Positions 60,075-64,000 of a stretch of 64,000 nucleotides of DNA are shown here, one piece after another (position 1 is the stretch's first letter; every line of letters starts with the position of its first letter). Below the pieces are notes generated by a model. That model was not told where the DNA came from. It did not search any database and saw nothing but the letters and a program-made list of their open reading frames with translations. Source of the stretch: Nosema muscidifuracis. Its lineage: Eukaryota; Microsporidia; Nosematidae. The stretch is from NCBI GenBank assembly GCA_028335825.1, contig JAIOKI010000001.1:372001-436000 (forward strand), in the 5' to 3' direction. The translations under genes were made by a program, and so were the position numbers.

Positions 60075-62495
60075 TCATACGTAGAACAGTTTATCTTCCA
60101 ATGAAGGATTATGCTTCCTCATATTAATTTTATCTGATTTATGATCCTTTTCAAGATAAGCTTTTCCTCTAAATGCAGCCAAATGAGCATAATAGATTGG
60201 TGGTACAACTGATACAGCCTTGGTAGCACGAGCATAATTATGACAAATTCCATAAACAAAATCATATAACTGATCAGAACTGAATCCTGACTCATTCAAT
60301 AAAACTAAATACCTTACTGGTCTAGCAGTACCTTGTAAAGCATGATGAGAAACTAAATAGAAATCAAATAATGAAGGATGACCAATATCCTCTACTACAG
60401 TACCAGGTGGTACATTACCATTTTCACCAGCTTTAAAGTTATTAGCAGCAGGATTATTAAATCTTACAGAATGTCTCTTCTGAGCTACTATAAAAGTAAT
60501 CTTAGGATTATATCCAGTTTCAATTTTATTACAAGCTTCTTTAATAGCAATTATTTCTTTATGGAATACTTCTTGGAACATAGTATCACCTACTCCATCT
60601 CTAAATACAACAATCTGTTCTGGTTTGGCCTTAGATTTACAATAAAATGCTTTTAACATAGCGATAATATCCTGATCAAAATTCTCAACTATTTCATGCC
60701 TTCTGTCTTGTTGCTTAATAATAGTCTTAAAAGATGTCAAGTTCTTGTTCATTCCTCCTACAATAGCTACTATACTTGGACTATTTAAATCTCCAATACC
60801 AGGATGATTTACATCTATTCCTAATACTAAAGTTGGCTTTGTCAATATACTAGATGTCTTAGCAATCACTGAATTCTCTCCTCCTAATTTGGAATTAATT
60901 TTCAATAATAAATTTCCTACGAATGGTGGTTTCTGTAAATTACCAAAATTCTTTTCTAAAAGACACTGAGTTACCATCCTGGTCTCAGTCTCTGTCCTTC
61001 TTTTAATTTCTTCATATCTTGAAGTACTCTTATCTGGAAGTATTACTAGAGATATTTCAGCATCAGCATTTCTGAGAATTTCATCAACATTTCTTATAAA
61101 GATCTCTCTAGGTGGTTTATCAAAAATAACACCAAATTTTCTAGCAAGACTAATAAAAGAAGAAATACACCTTCCTATATCAGCAGCCCTTGGTTCTCTA
61201 AAGAAGAAAATATTACAACTTCTAATTCTAACAGGATTATATGCAGAAACATTCATCAAATTCCATCCTCCTCTTCTTACTTCTTGAGTAGCACCATTAG
61301 CAAACAAAATCTTAGGAGCTTGTAACAACTTACCAGTACAAGTGGCATAATTAGAGTCAAAAACTATACCAAAAGATTCATTTTCTGAGTTATTTAAGAT
61401 TGGTAATTTTCTTACTTTATCTTGAATAATCTTAAATCTATCAATTGGTGGTTTAGCTGCAAACTTAATTAAAGTAGCAGTCTGTTGTTCATCTAATTTC
61501 TTAACATATCTTTGTCCAGCATGAATATTTAATACTTCAATTGGGAAAAATAATTCCATTCCTCTCTTTTTAACAATAACTACCGGTAAATTAGGATATT
61601 TTAATGACCCATAAGTCTGAGCAAAATAATCAGCTACACTTGAATTTTTACCATCTATTTCAAACATAACTGAAGAAGCTGGTTGTTGTAAAATTCCACT
61701 AGCCTTAAAACTCAGCTCACTTTGTTTTGGTGAACGATGATTAGTTTTCACTTTAACATTCTTAATAAATTTCTCAAAATTATACCAAAAATCTTGACCA
61801 AGATTATCTCTAGATAAATCAACACTTTCATCCCTTCTCTTATATTGAGTAGTATCTCTCCTATCATATCTCTGTCCTTGTTTCTTAGTTTCAGCTACAA
61901 GAGACTGTATAACTTCAGTTAAAGGCATACTCTTATAAAATCCAGAAAAAGCCGTATCTACATTCAAATAAAATCCATTGGCAGTAAGCTTAATATTATG
62001 TGCCAATCCAATCCTTAACTCAATAGCACTACTTAAGTCTCCATCAGATCCTTCACAAAATACTCTGTGCCTATCAGATATGCACTTAAGTTTCTGATGA
62101 TATCTTGTAACAACTTCCAAGCACTGTATGTGTTGAGATAAATCAACTCCTTTATTGCAATCACTCATATCATAACTATTCTTATAAGAAATATTAATAG
62201 TAATGACCTTCTCATTTCCTAATTTCAAAGTCTTGTTAGCAAATTTCGATGCAGAAATTAAAGTATTTACACCATCAAAAGCTATCTCAGGAAAGTCAGC
62301 TTTATTTTCAGTATAAGCTCTCAAAAATGTATCAAAGACAAATTTTCTATTCAATTCAGGAGTGATCCTGACATCATAATGATGAAGTACAACATACTTA
62401 CCAGTGAACTTAAACATGTTAGTTTCAAGTTTTAAAGTCCTAGGACTACTATTTTCAGATTGAGGTTTTACTGCTGGGTAATTTGCAATTTTCAT
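60075..62495 (-). CDS. Argonaute (AGO subfamily), slicer-competent (806 aa)
   Basis: This is the small-RNA-guided effector of RNA interference. The N domain comes first (MFKFTGKYVVLHHYDVRITP), then PAZ (about 200-340, with YVKKLDEQQTATLIKFA at its end), MID and PIWI (about 510-800). The catalytic DEDH tetrad is in place: Asp in LGIDVNHPG (about 557), Glu in QDRRHEIVENF (about 598), Asp in VFRDGVGD (about 630) and His in YLVSHHALQG (about 716). YARATKAVSVVPPIYYAHLAAFR and the terminal FYV match eukaryotic AGOs. No low-complexity insert is present. CCC lies three bases before the ATG on the coding strand. No Dicer or RdRP is in the window. Confidence 0.96.
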   Translation of the reverse strand: MKIANYPAVKPQSENSSPRTLKLETNMFKFTGKYVVLHHYDVRITPELNRKFVFDTFLRAYTENKADFPEIAFDGVNTLISASKFANKTLKLGNEKVITINISYKNSYDMSDCNKGVDLSQHIQCLEVVTRYHQKLKCISDRHRVFCEGSDGDLSSAIELRIGLAHNIKLTANGFYLNVDTAFSGFYKSMPLTEVIQSLVAETKKQGQRYDRRDTTQYKRRDESVDLSRDNLGQDFWYNFEKFIKNVKVKTNHRSPKQSELSFKASGILQQPASSVMFEIDGKNSSVADYFAQTYGSLKYPNLPVVIVKKRGMELFFPIEVLNIHAGQRYVKKLDEQQTATLIKFAAKPPIDRFKIIQDKVRKLPILNNSENESFGIVFDSNYATCTGKLLQAPKILFANGATQEVRRGGWNLMNVSAYNPVRIRSCNIFFFREPRAADIGRCISSFISLARKFGVIFDKPPREIFIRNVDEILRNADAEISLVILPDKSTSRYEEIKRRTETETRMVTQCLLEKNFGNLQKPPFVGNLLLKINSKLGGENSVIAKTSSILTKPTLVLGIDVNHPGIGDLNSPSIVAIVGGMNKNLTSFKTIIKQQDRRHEIVENFDQDIIAMLKAFYCKSKAKPEQIVVFRDGVGDTMFQEVFHKEIIAIKEACNKIETGYNPKITFIVAQKRHSVRFNNPAANNFKAGENGNVPPGTVVEDIGHPSLFDFYLVSHHALQGTARPVRYLVLLNESGFSSDQLYDFVYGICHNYARATKAVSVVPPIYYAHLAAFRGKAYLEKDHKSDKINMRKHNPSLEDKLFYV

Positions 62496-62498
62496 TAA

Positions 62499-62501
62499 GG
62501 G
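62499..62501 (-). promoter_or_regulatory. CCC start-proximal motif of Argonaute
   Basis: The coding strand reads gacccttaATG; it supports the start. Confidence 0.6.
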
Positions 62502-63626
62502 TCATAAAAAAATTATATTTATAGTTTTAAAAAAAATTGCATAAAACAAGAACAAACAAATTTATTTTATATCCAAATCATGAAGTAATTAAATGATAAT
62601 AAAATAAGAATTATTTAAATTTATTCTAATATCATTTATTAGAAAGTTAAAATTATTATTTAGAATTTTTAACCAATTAATCAAATTTATCCTAAAAATA
62701 GTGATATAAGAAAGTTAAAATTTTATTTCTCAAAAATAAAGTTAAATTTAATTTTTTTTATAAAATTCATTTCATCTGCAGTATTTAACCATCATATAAT
62801 CAGACTGAAACTGATAAATGAATTAAATAAGTAAAACATGATATGTTTCAGATCAATTAAAAATATTTAAAAAGAATATATTTAAAATTATAACTTTAAA
62901 CATTTCTTTTGATATTTATTATTGAGTCATAATATAATAAACATGTTACTTTTCAATTATTTAAATTTATGATATAATTAAGAGTAAAAAATTATAAATG
63001 TAAATCATTTAATGTTCTTCTTTTTAAAAAATAATAAAAATTATATTAATAGCTTTAAAATCTTAAAAAACTTTAGTCTTCAACTATAACTTTTTTAATT
63101 AAAATTTTATCCATGTATTTCTATAAAAAATAAATTACTCAGTAAATGTTAATTAAATTAATTTTTTGATTTATAATATTAGATCATAAAAAAATAATAA
63201 AGTTTACTAATTCACTAATCTACATATCAATTAAATCTAAGATATTTTAAATTATTTTCACTATTATATAAAAGTTAAAGGCTTAAAGAAGAAGGTAGTA
63301 ATATTTCTCATTTAATAGAAATCTTACCTGTAATTATTTAAAATATTAAGTAATTTTAATGATGTTATTAAATATTAATATAAAATAATATAATAGATTA
63401 GAATAAATATTAATATAAAATAATGTTATAGATTATAATAAATGTTCTTAATATGATAATATATGTTAATAATATAATAAATATCAATAAAATAAATATT
63501 TCTTAATAAGATAATAAATATCAATATAATAAATATTTCTTAATAAGATAATAAATATTTTTTTAATAAATATTTCTTATGATGATAATAAATATTTCTT
63601 ATTTTGTTAATAAATATTTTTTTGAT

Positions 63627-63634
63627 CCCTTATT
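63627..63634 (+). promoter_or_regulatory. CCC start-proximal motif of the last gene
   Basis: Gatcccttatt directly before the ATG at 63635, the same arrangement as in the core genes. Confidence 0.6.
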
Positions 63635-64000
63635 ATGATAATAATAAGATATTACAATTTATTTGTACCAGTAAATCAAAATACAAATTCTTATAGACAT
63701 TATGGAATTAAATACGATAAAATATTATTCTTCGAACTCCATGAGATTTTACATATTTTCAGTAGTGAATGTAAGAAAGAGTACCCATCATATATAAAAG
63801 CATATTTCCAGATGAAATCTGATTACAATCTCCTTCGACCATCTTCTTATGATATATCACTTATTATTAGATTTAATAAATATTTAATAGATGAAATGTC
63901 TTCTTGTAGTGTTTATTGGATAGAAAAATTTATTTTAAATAATTGTAATGTAATAGATTGGGAAGAAATACAGAAAGATGCTAAAAATATGATGAATTCT
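63635..64000 (+). CDS. Unidentified gene, 5' part only (122 codons, runs off the window)
   Basis: The frame is open from the ATG to the end of the window and starts MIIIRYYNLFVPVNQNTNSY. It continues with helical segments (KILFFELHEILHIFSSECKK, FNKYLIDEMSSCSVYWIEKF, VIDWEEIQKDAKNM). The CCC motif and the clearly richer codon use compared with upstream DNA support a real gene. No signal peptide or known motif was seen in this part, and the product cannot be named. Confidence 0.7.
   Translation, partial: MIIIRYYNLFVPVNQNTNSYRHYGIKYDKILFFELHEILHIFSSECKKEYPSYIKAYFQMKSDYNLLRPSSYDISLIIRFNKYLIDEMSSCSVYWIEKFILNNCNVIDWEEIQKDAKNMMNS

Larger units (their letters stand above)
62496..63634. other. 1.1 kb intergenic, short A/T repeats
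   Basis: Repeats of aataaatatttcttaataag occur at about 63480-63610. The remainder shows no gene. Confidence 0.6.

Overview
The window looks like a piece of a very AT-rich microsporidian nuclear genome. Several things point that way. Genes are short, mostly intronless-looking and close to the minimal eukaryotic set: eS24, HisRS, adenylate kinase, ribonucleotide reductase R2, Ste24, a PP2A activator and Argonaute. Many of these genes carry a C-rich triplet (CCC) a few bases before the start codon, a known microsporidian feature. The left edge holds the 3' end of a small, bacterial-sized LSU rRNA, and a large family of secreted ricin-B-lectin-like proteins is present. The species cannot be fixed from the sequence alone.

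Layout. Bases 1-170 are the end of an LSU rRNA gene. Bases about 200-8230 are a pile of APE-type non-LTR (LINE) elements: an ORF2 tail from a diverged copy, a 1140-base piece of ORF1, one element with both ORFs intact (1688-7640), then two 5'-truncated 3' ends in a row. A decayed further copy lies at about 16105-16930. Bases 8330-15173 hold core genes: a small unknown protein, eS24, a probable beta-propeller nucleoporin, a tubby-domain protein, a longin-like protein and Ste24. Bases 15174-19962 are repeats, LINE debris and gene-free DNA.

Bases 19963-42615 are the most distinctive part: twelve genes for secreted proteins, each with an N-terminal signal peptide, one degenerate ricin-B (beta-trefoil) module and a fast-changing low-complexity tail, often rich in His, Gly, Tyr or Ser. 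Two of the genes lie in a convergent pair that is duplicated as a large inverted repeat around a gene-free spacer of nearly 5 kb. The other eight run on the minus strand. Three dispersed relics of one unidentified, broken coding element lie between these genes.

Bases 43248-63000 return to core genes: R2, PTPA, a PH-domain protein, a Csm1/Pcs1-like kinetochore protein, adenylate kinase, HisRS, tRNA-Lys(UUU), a USP-type deubiquitinase with a signal peptide and an Argonaute with an intact slicer tetrad. The window ends inside an unidentified gene. Many proteins in this part contain Asn/Lys/Asp-rich expansions. Two tandem arrays (after the PH gene and after adenylate kinase) are built from the last bases of the gene itself.

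How it may fit together (inference): an rDNA-proximal, possibly subtelomeric, region where LINEs accumulate borders a species-specific secretome cluster (lectin-like proteins). Housekeeping genes, an RNAi effector and a possible host-directed deubiquitinase lie beyond it.
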